From positions 518,388-582,387 of the forward strand of contig CAJNDS010000535.1 in NCBI GenBank assembly GCA_905221605.1: a stretch of 64,000 nt of DNA, written 5' to 3'. How positions within the stretch are numbered: position 1 is the stretch's first letter; each line of letters begins with the position of its first letter. This DNA is from Symbiodinium natans. Taxonomy: Eukaryota; Sar; Dinophyceae; Suessiales; Symbiodiniaceae. Positions 9,817-19,893 of this stretch are shown here, in pieces. The notes beneath the pieces were generated by a model. That model did not search any database. It saw only the letters and a program-made list of their open reading frames with translations, and was not told the DNA's origin. A program made the position numbers and the translations under genes.

Positions 9817-9874
9817 AGGTCTGAGCTCCACCTGGCCTCGCGGCTCCGCGAGAGTGCCAGGAGCAAGCCTGCAG
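9817..9874 (+). CDS. candidate exon, unknown protein
   Basis: Between ATTCAG and GCAG|GGTTTAG; frame RSELHLASRLRESARSKPA. The donor is contributed by the TTTAGGG array that follows. Confidence 0.45.
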
Positions 9875-10030
9875 GGTTTAGGGTTTAGGGTTTAGGGTTT
9901 AGGGTTTAGGGTTTAGGGTTTAAGGTCTAGGGTGTAGGGTTTAGGGTTTAGGGGTTTGGGGTTAGCGGTTAGGGTTTAGGGTTTAGGGGTTAGGGGTTAG
10001 CGGTTAGGGTTTAGGGTTTAGGGTTTCAGG
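9875..10030. repeat. TTTAGGG array with GGTTAGC variants
   Basis: About twenty heptamers with a mid-array shift to GGGGTTAGCGGTTAG-type units. Confidence 0.85.
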
Positions 10031-10071
10031 GTTTAGATTGACTACAGACCCCAGACTCAATCTGCAATCTC

Positions 10072-10283
10072 TTGAAATTAAGCGTTGGGTCTGTAGCCCA
10101 TGTTTTCAGGTGCTTTACCCCAATGTGCCGGAACGGGCCTGGAGGAGTGGATCTCCATAGGATCCTGGGGGTGTCATGCAGGGCTGTCGTCGCTGGCAGG
10201 ACGAGCAATGTCAGCGGCACGGTGGCCTCTGTGATGTGTGCAGTTGCAGACTGCTTGACCGCAGCTGACCTGAAGTCGAGTTT
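10072..10283 (+). CDS. candidate exon(s), unknown protein
   Basis: Open for 70 codons before it runs into repeat; includes ILGVSCRAVVAGRTSNVSGT and ASVMCAVADCLTAADLKSS. An internal CAG|GTGC at about 10110 and a second open frame leave the exon structure uncertain. Confidence 0.35.
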
Positions 10284-10905
10284 AGGGTTGCCCTTAACCC
10301 TAAACCCTAAACCCGACGCCCTAATTGTCTGGGCTAGGAAGCCATTGAGCCCTTGCAAAGATTCATTCTTAAGCCCGGAATCCCTCGGCCATATGCCCTA
10401 AAACCCCTGTGGACCCTCAAGCCCTAAGCCCCAAACCCAAAAAACACTTCACCCATAAACCTAGACCCTGAAATCCTACGCCCCAAACCCAGACAGCGAA
10501 TGCATTTTTGAGGATGAAGGGCCTGGACACCCCTAAACCCTACAACCCTAAACCCTAGGCCCCAATCAAATCTTTGAAATTGCCAACGTCGTTATCTGAA
10601 ACCCTCACACTAAACCCTACAGCATGAACCCTTTTCCCCAAAATCCTAAAATCCATTGTCCGAAGCTAAAAGACATTCCCCGGAACCCTAAACCCTAAAC
10701 CCTAAACCCTAAACCCTTGGCCTGTCAAGTATTGTACCAACCCTAAACCCTCAACCCTACCTGGAGCCCAAAAAGTCATAACACCTGGAGAAGCACTAGC
10801 AAGGTGCAACTTAAGCCCCCCCTCACCCTGTCCCCATTCCCCTGGAAACAAAGAACATATATACACCCTAAGTCGCAGAAATGATCTAGGTACTGCTATA
10901 GCACA
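10284..10905. other. degenerate CCCTAAA-derived stretch, no clear exon
   Basis: C-rich heptamer derivatives with many substitutions and small unassigned islands. Confidence 0.5.
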
Positions 10906-11049
10906 CACACATACATATATACATATATATATATATGCACATACGTAGATTTGTCGGAAACCTAAGTGCTAAAACACGAAAGCCTAAATCCAAGCAGTAT
11001 ACATATATGTCTGTACGCATGTATGCATGCATGTATGTACGTACGTACG

Positions 11050-11084
<35 letters not shown>

Positions 11085-11170
11085 TATTTATATATTTATA
11101 TTATATATATTACATATATTATATATATTATATATATTATTTCATATTATATTGTATTGTATTATATTAT
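10906..11170. repeat. AT/GTAT microsatellite region
   Basis: CACATA/TA repeats, a GTATGTAC block (about 11000-11055) and a long (TA)n tract (11055-11170). Low complexity; the open frames across it are artefacts. Confidence 0.85.
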
Positions 11171-11186
11171 GTTCTATAGAAATAAT

Positions 11187-11290
11187 ATGCGAGCCAAGGC
11201 CGTGGCAGCATCCCTGGCCCCGGAGGCAACGCCCGCATCCCCGGCCACGAGCTTTGCCGGGGCGGCCGCTTGGGTTTCGAGTTTTATGGG
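11187..11290 (+). CDS. candidate exon, Ala/Pro-rich
   Basis: Opens at ATG after the AT microsatellite: MRAKAVAASLAPEATPASPA then TSFAGAAAWVSSFMG, with a GTTTGGG donor. Composition changes sharply from the flanking AT tract to GC-rich. Could be an N-terminal exon; family unknown. Confidence 0.4.
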
Positions 11291-11529
11291 GTTTGGGGTT
11301 TAGGGTTTAGGGTTTAGGGTTTAGGGTTTAGGGAACCCTAAGTCTTAGAATCCTTGGACCCCCCGAGCTTCGTCGACCCAAAACCCGAATCCTTCTGTTG
11401 AAGTCCAAACCCCTCTAAACCCTAAACCCTAAACCCTAAACCCCACCCTCTAAGCCCTAAAGCAAATCCCAAGTCGCGCTGCGCTGAAGTACACTAATAA
11501 CCCTAAACCCTAAACCCTAAACCCCGCAG

Positions 11530-11577
11530 GCTGCAGTCGATGCCGCTACGTCAGTTCTGGAGGACGGATTGGGGGGG
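11530..11577 (+). CDS. candidate exon AAVDAATSVLEDGL
   Basis: Between CCGCAG and G-rich repeat. The frame AAVDAATSVLEDGLGG is flanked by CCCTAAA upstream and TTTAGGG downstream. A diverged copy lies in opposite orientation at about 12,943-12,987. Confidence 0.45.
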
Positions 11578-12050
11578 TGGTTAGGGTTTAGGGTTTATAA
11601 GGTTTAGGGTTTAGGATGTAGGGTTTAGGAATTTAGGGTTGGGTTAGAGCTTTTCGGTTTTTTCGGGCTTATGGTTCAGGGTCCAGCCTCCAGGGTTCAA
11701 GGGTTTAGTTTGTTGGGCTTAGGGTCATCTGAGGGTTTGGTGCAGGGTTCAGGCGAGTGTGGCAAGGTTCGGTTTCGGCTCACGGCAAGGTATAGGTTTA
11801 GGGTTTAGGGTTTAGGGTTTAGGGTTACAGGGATCAGGGTTTAGGGCCGTTTAGCGTGTAGGGGGTTGGGTAAGGTTCACGGTTTGGCAGGGCTTAGGAT
11901 TTGGGGGGCTTAGTAGAGGTTACGGTGTTGGGCTTAGTAGGCTTTGGGGTGAGGGTCCAGCTAGTAAACCTAAACCCTGAACCCTAAACCCTAAACCCTG
12001 AAGTTCAGGGCCTGAATGGTATTCAGCACGCTTAGCAGGGTTGAGTGCTA

Positions 12051-12374
12051 ATCCCTTCCCCCTAATATTAAACGGGGGGGGAGCCCCCCCCCCCCCCCCC
12101 TTTAAAAACTCGAAATGTGTTTTTAGTATTAGGGGGTATTATTATCGAAATGTCATAAGACGGGCCTCTGATTAAACCCTAAGCCCTAAACCCTGAACCC
12201 TAGACCCCCAACCCTAAACCCTCTGAGGGTTTTATTGGTGTTGAAGGATTTCTTGGAGGCCTGAACCACCCCCCTAATTCGAAATGGGGTTTAAAAGGCG
12301 GGCTCGCTTTCGGCAGGATTTTCCGGAAAGTATTTTTAGTATTAGGGGTACCTTTAATAAAAGGGGGAAGGGAT
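12051..12374. mobile_element. MITE-like element with 22-bp inverted ends
   Basis: ATCCCTTCCCCCTAATATTA at the left (12051-12073) is matched in inverted orientation by 12353-12374. TTTTTAGTATTAGGGG occurs twice inside. It also contains a G-run/C-run pair and short CCCTAAA pieces. Confidence 0.5.
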
Positions 12375-12942
12375 TAAGGGTACACCGTTTGTGTTGCGAA
12401 CTTTGGCCCCACCCTGAATCCTAAACCCTAGAAGCTAATCCTACCCAGGCCATCGCACACCGACTTAACCCTATAAAACTCTTCTAAAACCTACAAGGCC
12501 CCCAAACCCTCCTTAACCCACTTAGCCGTGAACCCGAACGATATACAGCCTGTTCAACACCAAACCCTGCTAGCCCTCCAAAAATCCCTAAACCCAAAAC
12601 CCTCCCAAACCCTCAGCCCGACGGAACCCTATATATTGAACCCTACTAAGCCGTGAGCCCCAAACCTGAAACCCCAGAACCTGAAACTCTGAAAGCCCAA
12701 ACCTGAGAACCTAAACGAACCCTCAAACCCTCAAGGCCTCAAACCCTCAAACCCTGAAACCCTCGAACCCTCAAACCCTCAAACCCTCGAACCCTCAAAC
12801 CCTCAAACCCCTCAAACCCTCGAACCCTCAAAGCCTCAAACCCTCAAACCGTCAAACCCCAAACTCCAAACTCCAAACCCGAAACCCTGAACCCCAAACC
12901 CTAAATCCTACACCCTAAACCCTAAACCCCAACCCCCAACCC
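12375..12942. repeat. degenerate CCCTAAA/CCCTCAA stretch
   Basis: Includes a homogenised (AAACCCTC)n tract at about 12715-12845. No coding frame visible. Confidence 0.7.
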
Positions 12943-12987
12943 TCCCCCCCGCAATCCGTCCTCCAGAACTGAAGTGGCGGCATCGAC
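12943..12987 (-). pseudogene. inverted copy of the 11530 exon
   Basis: Reverse complement encodes VDAATSVLEDGL like 11530-11577, with a few substitutions. It has no splice context of its own on the minus strand and reads as an inverted duplicate of an exon-sized fragment. Confidence 0.55.
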
Positions 12988-13060
12988 CCTAAACCCTAAA
13001 CCCTAAACCCTAAACCCTAAACCCTAAACCCTAAACGTGTAGGGGGGAACCCTGGCTCAG

Positions 13061-13125
13061 GAGTTGCGCCGCGATTCTTCCCGGCTACCCCCTGGCATCG
13101 TCTTTGACGCAGAGAATCGTGGCTG
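13061..13125 (+). CDS. candidate exon, unknown protein
   Basis: From GGCTCAG to a GTTTGGG donor; frame ELRRDSSRLPPGIVFDAENR then GW. The PPGIVFD...W pattern is faintly like the start of an AP2/ERF-type domain, too short to assert. CCCTAAA lies before it and TTTAGGG after. Confidence 0.45.
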
Positions 13126-13236
13126 GTTTGGGGGTTTAGGGTTTAGGGTTTAGGGTTTAGGGTTTAGGGTTTAGGGCTTCGGGTTTTGGGGTTTGGGTTT
13201 TGGATTTAGGGTTTAGGGTGAGAGGAAGCCCCCTAG

Positions 13237-13299
13237 GTCCAGACTCCCGTCCCTGACCGACTGGACAATGCCTTCTGCGACCCTCTAGCGACCACTTAA
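13237..13299 (+). CDS. candidate exon, unknown protein
   Basis: From CCCTAG to an in-frame TAA; frame VQTPVPDRLDNAFCDPLATT. It could be terminal, or the donor may lie before the stop. Confidence 0.35.
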   Translation, partial: VQTPVPDRLDNAFCDPLATT

Positions 13300-13535
13300 T
13301 GTAGCTCGAAAACATCCTAAGCCTCGAGGGTTTAGGGTTTAGGGTTTAGGGTTTAGGGTTTAGGGTTTAGGGTTTATAGGGTTTAGGGTCGAGGGTCTAG
13401 GGTTTAGGGTTTAGGGTCCATGTGCATAAAAAGGGGACTTCTGTTTTTGGGGCTTAGGCCCTGCACCTGACCCCGTTTCACCACTACAGGGGTTGAGGCT
13501 TCAGCAAGGTTCTCCCTAGGGAAGGATGCACTTAG

Positions 13536-13612
13536 TTAATGACATCGTGCATCCTGAGCAAGGAGTAAACCGAGGCCGCATCGAAACAAAAACGGTCCCA
13601 ATCCCGAAGCCC
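13536..13612 (+). CDS. candidate exon, unknown protein
   Basis: Opens after CTTAG with NDIVHPEQGVNRGRIETKTV and runs into CCCTAAA-like repeat. Confidence 0.3.
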
Positions 13613-13764
13613 TAAACCCTGAAGCCTAAACCCCCTAACCCCCCTAAACCCTAAATCCCCTAAACCGCCTAAACAAGGCCGAACTGAAAGTGCGGCCGCT
13701 CACCCTACAACCTAAACCCTAAACCCTAAACCCTAAACCCTAAACCCTAAACCCTAAACCCCAG

Positions 13765-13829
13765 CATTGCCAGCATCCTTGAGCAGGGTAGGCTGCCCAG
13801 CAGTGCCCTGATTTCCTTTTGCCCCTAAC
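13765..13829 (+). CDS. candidate exon, unknown protein
   Basis: Opens after CCCCAG; frame IASILEQGRLPSSALISFCP then TAA. CCCTAAA array immediately upstream. Confidence 0.4.
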
Positions 13830-14005
13830 GCCTATACACGTTAAGCCCTAAACCCAATTGGGTTTAGGGTTTAGGGTTTAGGGTTTAGAGTTTAGGGTTT
13901 AGGGTTTAGGGTTTGGGGTTTAAACCCTAACCCGAAACCGAAAAACATTTTTTGGGGTTTCGGGTGTAGGCCTTACGGCATACGGTCCCCTACACCACCC
14001 TTTAG

Positions 14006-14061
14006 GCAGAGAAGGGCCCGCCATTTCTTGACTCCCAGGTTTACGGGGCACAAATCCGTGG
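14006..14061 (+). CDS. candidate exon, unknown protein
   Basis: Opens after TTTAG; frame AEKGPPFLDSQVYGAQIRG, ending before GTGTTTAGG. Confidence 0.4.
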
Positions 14062-14211
14062 GTGTTTAGGACATTGGGGTCTTAGTAGAGTTTGCACGGT
14101 TCAGGACCCTAACCCTAAACCCTAAACCCTAAACCCTAAACCCTAAACCCTAAGCCCTAAGCCCTAAGCCCTAAACACTCCAAGCCCTATGCCGCGGACT
14201 TTTTTTCGCAG

Positions 14212-14279
14212 AGCTTGGCGGAAGCCCAGGGAAATGCACAGACATGGATAGCAGCAGTGCACTCGAAGCAATGGAGGAG
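14212..14279 (+). CDS. candidate exon, unknown protein
   Basis: A pyrimidine-rich TTTTTTCGCAG acceptor, then SLAEAQGNAQTWIAAVHSKQ. CCCTAAA arrays on both sides. One of the better acceptors in the left part. Confidence 0.5.
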
Positions 14280-14344
14280 CCCTAAACCCTAAACCCTAAA
14301 CCCCAAACCCTAAACCCTAAACCCTAAACCCCCCCATGGCTAAG

Positions 14345-14401
14345 GGCCCCGAAGTCGGCAGCCATCCGGGGCGCCCTGGATTTGGCAGGACAAGCTGGCT
14401 C
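14345..14401 (+). CDS. candidate exon, unknown protein
   Basis: From CTAAG to a GTAGTAGG donor; frame APKSAAIRGALDLAGQAG. CCCTAAA upstream, TTTAGGG downstream. Confidence 0.45.
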
Positions 14402-14681
14402 GTAGTAGGGTTTAGGGTTTAGGGTTTAGGGTTTAGGGTTGAGGGTTTAGGGTTTAGGGTTTAGGTTTTCAGGTTTGGGTTTTTAGGGCTTAGGGTTTAG
14501 GGTTTTTAGGGTTTAGGGGTTAGGGCTTAGTAGGGAAGGAGGGAATCAAGTACCTTAAATCCCCGGTGTTATAAAGCCGTCCCCAACAGCTGATATCACC
14601 CCTCAGGAATCCCAACCAAAGGGTACAAAACAACCCTAACCCGGAACCCCTAAATCCCAGCATGCCGACCCCCTAAACAAG

Positions 14682-14761
14682 GTTTGCCTAGCGCACCCTA
14701 TGCATACTTAAATGAGGTACCTGTGCCGCTGTACCTAACATTGGACATACTATGGTACACC
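14682..14761 (+). CDS. candidate exon, unknown protein
   Basis: From ACAAG; frame LPSAPYAYLNEVPVPLYLTL then DILWYT. Hydrophobic, family unknown. Confidence 0.4.
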
Positions 14762-14879
14762 AAAACCCTGAAGCCGACACCCTAAAGCGTCAACCCTAAA
14801 ACCGAACCCCTGAACCCCAAACCCTAAACCCTAAACCCTAAACCCTAAACCCTAAACCCTAAACCCCCCCCTGCCCCAG

Positions 14880-15171
14880 CATTATGTTTGGCCGCTCCGT
14901 TGCACGAGGAGCCCTAAGGGTTGTGGAGTTTTAAGTTGACGGTTGGATTGACCTTCGGGTAGCGACACTCGAATGCTATATAGTACTTTATGACAGTGAA
15001 GCCGGTTTAAGGTTTAGGGTTTAGGGCTTAGGGTTTAGTGTTCAGGGTTTAGGGTTTAGGGTCGGAATCCTCTACCCCTAAACCCTAAACCCCATAACGT
15101 TAACTCTTGGGAGGAATCCTCTTGCGCATTGGTGGCGTCCAGGATTTTCGGTGTCTCGGCTCACTGGGGCG
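14880..15171 (+). CDS. two candidate exons, unknown protein
   Basis: 14880-14935 after GCCCCAG reads IMFGRSVARGALRVVEF; 15096-15171 reads NVNSWEESSCALVASRIFGV. Telomere-like repeats separate them. Joining is untested. Confidence 0.35.
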
Positions 15172-15439
15172 TTGGGTTCAGGGTTTTTAGGGTTTAGGGT
15201 TTAGGGTTTAGGGCTTAGGGTTTAGGGTGTAGGGTGTAGGGTGTGGGGATTTGGGGGTCACAGGTTTTACTGCGTTGCAGGGTTGAAAGCTTGGGGGGCT
15301 TCAGGGTGTTTAGGAAAGTTTTGGGCTTTAAGGGTTCAGGCTTCAACCCTAAGCCCTAAATAGGGTTTTGGGCTTTTAGGGTTGAATTATGGATTGCGAA
15401 GTAATGGGGTGTGAGGTTCTGGAGGCCAATGAAGTTTTG

Positions 15440-15600
15440 GTTGGGTTCGAGACCCTAAACCCTAAACACTAAACCCTAAACCCTCAACCCTCAACCCTCA
15501 ACCCTAAACCCTAAACCCTCAACCCTCAACCCTCAACCCTCAACCCTAAACCCTCAACCCTCAACCCTCAACCCTAAACCCTAAACCCTAAACCCTAAAC
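15440..15600. repeat. CCCTAAA/CCCTCAA mixed array
   Basis: Blocks of CCCTAAA alternate with blocks of CCCTCAA, each locally homogeneous. This suggests short-range slippage or conversion rather than random decay. Confidence 0.85.
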
Positions 15601-15602
15601 CC

Positions 15603-15713
15603 CAAACAAACCTCAAAACGCTTCTCGTTGAAGCCCGGGCCGGCTGCTTCCTTCAGAGCCGAGGTCGCAAACCCTGGGCTGACACCTATGGTGGCTGGGA
15701 GCCCGGGTACAGG
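15603..15713 (+). CDS. candidate exon, unknown protein
   Basis: Frame KRFSLKPGPAASFRAEVANP then GLTPMVAGSPGTG, flanked by CCCTAAA before and TTTAGGG after. Confidence 0.4.
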
Positions 15714-15934
15714 GTTTAGGGTTTAGGGTTTAGGGTTTAGGATAGCAGACAGGGGGATCGCCACCCTTTGGGGGTGCCACGACCCAAAGTAAGGAACTGC
15801 ACATGCAACCTACGCCCTAAACCTCCTAAACCCTCAGCCCTAGGCCCAAACCCCAAACCCTTAAACCTCTGAACCCCCCCCCCCCCCCCAACCCTAAACC
15901 CTAGACCCTCAGCTCACCCTGTAGAAATTCTCAG

Positions 15935-16001
15935 GGGCCGTCAAGCAGTGTTTCCAGTTTGCCAAGCAAGGTCCGCCGCAGCGTGGTCCGCGGCTGCAGT
16001 G
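15935..16001 (+). CDS. candidate exon with canonical splice sites
   Basis: TTCTCAG acceptor and TG|GTGAGA donor bracket GAVKQCFQFAKQGPPQRGPR plus LQ. Family unknown, but among the best-supported single exons left of the reductase. Confidence 0.55.
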
Positions 16002-16318
16002 GTGAGAAAAGAGTAGGGTTTTCCTACTGATTTTTACCCTAAACCCTTGCTAGGCAAGCAGAGAAGTAGGTACCTGACATCCCCTGTATAAACCTTTAAG
16101 GGGCTTCTATATCCCTCCATTCCTACGAAGCACCAGTAAGTTTAGAGATAGGGGATGTAGGGTTTAGGGTTTAGGGTTTGGGGTTTAGGGTTTAGGGTTT
16201 AGGGTTTGGGGTTTAGGGTTTAGGGTTTAGGGTTAAGGGTTTAGGGTTTAGGCACTTGGGCCTTCCTCGGTCCCCTCATATGGCTCATGGTTTAAGGGTT
16301 TGGGGTGTAGGAGTTGAC

Positions 16319-16478
16319 TAGGACCGGAAGTAGGCCTTCTTTTCCCTTTTTTAGGGTTGGGGTTCCCTTATAATCCCTTAAAGCCAAAAAGGGCACCCTT
16401 TTCATTACTGGTTCCCTTATAATCCCTTAAAGCCAAAAAAGGGCACCCTTTGAATTACTAGGTTACTCCCGGGTCTAG
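16319..16478. mobile_element. MITE family 1 copy with internal tandem duplication
   Basis: Left end TAGGACCGGAAGTAGGCC and right end TTACTCCCGGGTCTA form the inverted repeat. The internal segment TTCCCTTATAATCCC to GGGCACCC is present twice in tandem. Confidence 0.65.
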
Positions 16479-16512
16479 TTGAGTCTTTTCGGCCCTGCAA
16501 CGCAAAGCTGAA
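16479..16512 (+). CDS. candidate exon abutting a MITE
   Basis: Frame ESFRPCNAKLK ends at CTGAAG|GTGAGG. The exon begins where the MITE right end CTAG stops, so the element may supply the acceptor. Confidence 0.4.
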
Positions 16513-16815
16513 GGTGAGGGTCCCCTGGTTTGAATTAGACCCTGCTTAGGGTTTAGGGTTTAGCGTTTAGGGTTTAGGGTTGGGGTACCCATTGGGGTGG
16601 TTCAAGGATTCTGTAGGGTTTTGGTGGTGGTAGTTGTGCTGGTGTTTTAGGCAAATACGGGCCGAGGGACATGGCTTATAGCCTGAGAAGCCCTAAACCC
16701 TATAGCTCTTTTTTCAAAAGTCCACGGCCCTATGCCCTGAAACCAAAACCCTAAACCCTCCCTCAGCGCCCTAAACGGGGCCCACGGGCCCTGACGACCT
16801 CCCCCCATCTGCCAG

Positions 16816-16884
16816 CCGCCGCTCAAAGCAGTAGAAAAGCCAAGGGTTCTCGGAAGTAGGGCCTTCCGGTTCGGTCGCGCTATG
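16816..16884 (+). CDS. candidate exon, unknown protein
   Basis: From TGCCAG; frame PPLKAVEKPRVLGSRAFRFG then RAMA. Runs into TTAAGGGT-type repeats. Confidence 0.4.
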
Positions 16885-17067
16885 GCTTTAAGGGTTAAGG
16901 GTTTGGGGTTTTCAGGGTTTTCAGGGGTGTGTGATCTAGGAGGGGAGGGGTTAACGAGCTATCCTCTAACCCTACATAACCCTACTACGCGATCACCCTA
17001 CAAACCTAATTCAACACTGAACCCTGTGACTCCATGTCTCAACAACCCTAACCCAAGACCTTACGTC

Positions 17068-17185
17068 CTGACCCCCCTTGTCCCCTGCTCTGGCACATCT
17101 TCCATTGCCCAACACTATCCGCCAAAGCGTGAGAGTCGGGCGCGGCACACTACGGAGACTTGGTGCGCAAAGTTCAAGGGTGTAG
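17068..17185 (+). CDS. candidate exon, unknown protein
   Basis: Frame includes PCSGTSSIAQHYPPKRESRA then RHTTETWCAKF; boundaries unclear. Confidence 0.3.
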
Positions 17186-17672
17186 GGGTTAGGGTTTAGG
17201 AAACGTTAAAGTTTGGTTCAGGGTTCAGGCGTTAGGATTTCTAAACCTTACCTAACCCCTAAGCCCGAAACCCTTTACGGCTGCCATGGCTCAAGAACAG
17301 CTTAGGTTTTAGGGTTTAGGATTTAGGGCTTAGGGAAATCCTTGGGCTGAATATATCCTACACGGCGAGCCTGAACTCTAAGCCGGAGTTGGGTTCAGGG
17401 TTTAGGGTTCAGGGTTTGCGGTTTAGGCTGTTGATGTGAAACCCAAAGTTAAGCCGCAGACACTTTCTTCAGCTTCTTCCCTGTTAGGGTTTAGGGTTTA
17501 GGGTTTAGGGTTTAGGGTTTAGGGTTTAGGGTTTAAGGTTTAGGGTTTAGGGTTTAGGGTTTTTAGGTGACAAGGCTTCTGGCAATGACTGCTCGTATAA
17601 ACCCCGAGCCCTAAACCCTAAACCCCTTAAACCCTAAACCCCGAAACCCTAAACCCTAAACCCTAAACCCCC

Positions 17673-17797
17673 ACTGCCCCTGCCCTGCTTGAGCTCCTCA
17701 GGACCACGGGGAAGCTGGGCTGTAGACGTGGTGGACCATCATGGCCCCAAAAGTGCGGAAAGGGATGCTCCGAGGTTGCAGAGATGGGCCGAATAGG
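17673..17797 (+). CDS. candidate exon, unknown protein
   Basis: Frame TAPALLELLRTTGKLGCRRG, then a Cys-containing stretch (QKCGKGCSEVAEMGRI). CCCTAAA before and TTTAGGG/GTTTGGGG after. Confidence 0.4.
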
Positions 17798-17875
17798 GTT
17801 TAGGGTTTCGGTCGGGTTTAGGGTTTGGGGTTCGGGGTTGGGGTTTGGGGTTTGGGGTTTGTGGGGCATTTGGGG

Positions 17876-17981
17876 AATGCATTTGGGCCTCTGTAATATG
17901 ACCCTTTCGGCCCTGAAAGTCCTTGAAAATCCACAAATACGACTTTCCGTACACTTACGGGGGCAGCATGGCTCAGGGGCC
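17876..17981 (+). CDS. candidate exon, unknown protein
   Basis: Frame LGLCNMTLSALKVLENPQIR then LSVHLRGQHGSGA, ending before CCCTAAA repeats. Confidence 0.35.
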
Positions 17982-18094
17982 TAGGTTGTTCTCGTTGTTT
18001 AAACCCTAAACCCTAAACCCTAAACCCTAACCCATAGTCATGAGGGTTTCGGGGTTTTGGAGGTTGAGGAGTGGACGTGGGGAGGCTCCCTTGA

Positions 18095-18284
18095 GGGGTA
18101 CTTGAGGTTCATGGGTACTTGTACCCCCAAATAGAGGTTACTTGGGAGGTTCATGGGTACTTAGTAACCCACTTATAACTGTACTTATATCCCAATCATG
18201 ACCCTGTTGGGGTACTTAAGGGGCTTATACGCGGGTTGTCAAGACAGAATTGCTTAATGAGTACCATGAACCTCCAAGTAGGCT
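18095..18284. mobile_element. MITE family 2 copy
   Basis: GGAGGTTCATGGGTACTTAG on the left and an inverted match ending in ACCATGAACCTCCAAGTAGG on the right enclose an AT-rich core. A partial duplicate of the left end precedes it. Confidence 0.6.
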
Positions 18285-18308
18285 TTAGGGTTTAAGGTTT
18301 AGGGTTGA

Positions 18309-18580
18309 GCCTTCCTGAAGGATGAGGGCTTGTTCTTTAAAATCGATCCACAATGAAGGACCCACACGGCTGTAAGAAACTACACTGCAAGCCCTTCAAC
18401 CCTAAGCCCTAAACCCAAACCGCAAAAACCCTAAGCCCCAAGCCCAGTGGCCTATAAGAGTCTGAAGAGCATGTTCTGTCAGAGCTACTACCGACCGAGT
18501 ACACCTGGATCACAGAACGTGACCTTGGTAAAAGCATCCGCCTCCCGAAAGAAGGTAGTCAGCAGCAAGGAGCAACCAGA
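18309..18580 (+). CDS. two candidate exons, unknown protein
   Basis: 18309-18356 reads FLKDEGLFFKIDPQ then TGA. 18448-18580 opens after AGCCCAG with AYKSLKSMFCQSYYRPSTPG and SQNVTLVKASASRKKVVSSK, with possible donors at GTAAAAG (18528) and GTAGTC. Unknown family. Confidence 0.4.
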
Positions 18581-18581
18581 A

Positions 18582-19745
18582 ACCCTAAACCCTACACCCT
18601 AAGCAAACCCAAAGGCGACTACCTTTAACCCCCAGACCCTGAACCGAAGCCCCAAATCCTTCAACCCTTAAACCCAATAATCTGTAAACTCCGGACCCCT
18701 AAACCCTAAACCCTAAAACCTAAACCCTAAACCCTGAACCCTAGCCCTTGCCTTTTAATCCTGAAAGCCCTCCACTATCCTCCACTTAAAACCCTTGAAT
18801 TCCTTCAAATCCTGAAAAACCCTGGAAAACCCTTACAGCCCTGCAAACCCTTTAGCCCCCGCCTCTCCAGCCGAAGGGGCATCCTTCCGCTGCCCAGGCC
18901 AGTAGCGGAGAGATCTCGTGAGGTGCCAGTGGGTTGAGGGGGTCTGGGGTTTAGGGTTTAGGGTTTAGGGTTTAGGTTTTAGGGTTTAGGGTTTAGGGTT
19001 AGCCAGCCTAAACCCTAACCCTTCAAACCCTAAGCCCTGTACCCTCAAACCCTAAACCACTTGTGGGTTGAGTGTCTAGTGCTTGGTGTTTGGAGTCTCA
19101 GGTTTGAGGCTTAGGGTTTAGGGTTCTGGGGTTTAGAAAGTCTGGGGTTTGAGTTTTTTAGGATGTAGGCTCGATAAGGGTTTAGGGTGTTTAGGGTTAA
19201 ACCCTAAAGCAAAACCATACTAAAGTGCCTACTCCCTTTAAACCCTAAGCCCTAACCTCAAACCCTAGACCCCGAACCCGAGCACCCTAAAGCCCTAAAC
19301 CCTACACACTGAAGCCCTGAAGCCTAAGCCGCACACCCTAAACCCTAAACCCGCGGCCCCAAACCAACCCTAGACCCGCGGCCCCAAACCCTAAAGCCCT
19401 GAACCCCAAATCCTAAGCCCTAAAGTCCTAAACCCTAAAGCCTGAACCCCCAAGCCCTAACCCCCAACCCTGAGCCCTAAGCCCTAATCGCCGACCTCTA
19501 AAGCCCTAAACCCTGAACCCCTAAGCCCTGAACCCTAACCCCTAAGCTCGAATTTATAAGCTTTAAGCTCTAAACCCCAAACCCTAACACCCTAACACCC
19601 TAAACCCCGACGCCCTAAACCCTAACGCCCTAGACCCTGAACTTCCTAAGCCCGAAACCCCAAACCCTAAACACTCAGCGCTAAACCCTAGCCCTAAACC
19701 CCCTAAACCTTAACCCTAAACCCTGAACCCTAAACCCTAAACCCT
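18582..19745. repeat. long degenerate CCCTAAA-derived region
   Basis: Mostly mutated C-rich heptamers with two TTTAGGG islands (18950-19005, 19110-19195). One short coding-like island at 18883-18939 (RRGILPLPRPVAERSREVPV). Divergence is much higher than in neighbouring arrays, so this block is probably old. Confidence 0.7.
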
Positions 19746-19750
19746 AACAG

Positions 19751-19810
19751 CTTTGGATCTTGTGAACCGAGAAGCTCTAACAAGCCTGCTAGTGCGCATT
19801 ATCCTGAAAG
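19751..19810 (+). CDS. candidate exon, unknown protein
   Basis: From CTAACAG to AAAG|GTCTGT; frame LDLVNREALTSLLVRIILK. Strongly helical composition. Confidence 0.45.
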
Positions 19811-19893
19811 GTCTGTTAGGGCTTCGGGTTTAGGGAGTTTAGGGTTTAGGGTTCGGCGTTTAGGGCCTTAGGGTTTAGGGTTTTGCAAAATGA

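Noticed and set aside
10935-11310. Two 114-122 codon plus frames
   Set aside because: Mostly translated GTAT/TA microsatellite (Tyr/Ile repeats); only the GC-rich end from 11187 looks coding.
17275-17300. Possible dinoflagellate spliced-leader relic (GCCATGGCTCAAG)
   Set aside because: Matches only the end of the conserved leader, lacks the TTTT core, and similar ATGGCTCA strings occur elsewhere (27,517; 50,350) without consistent context.
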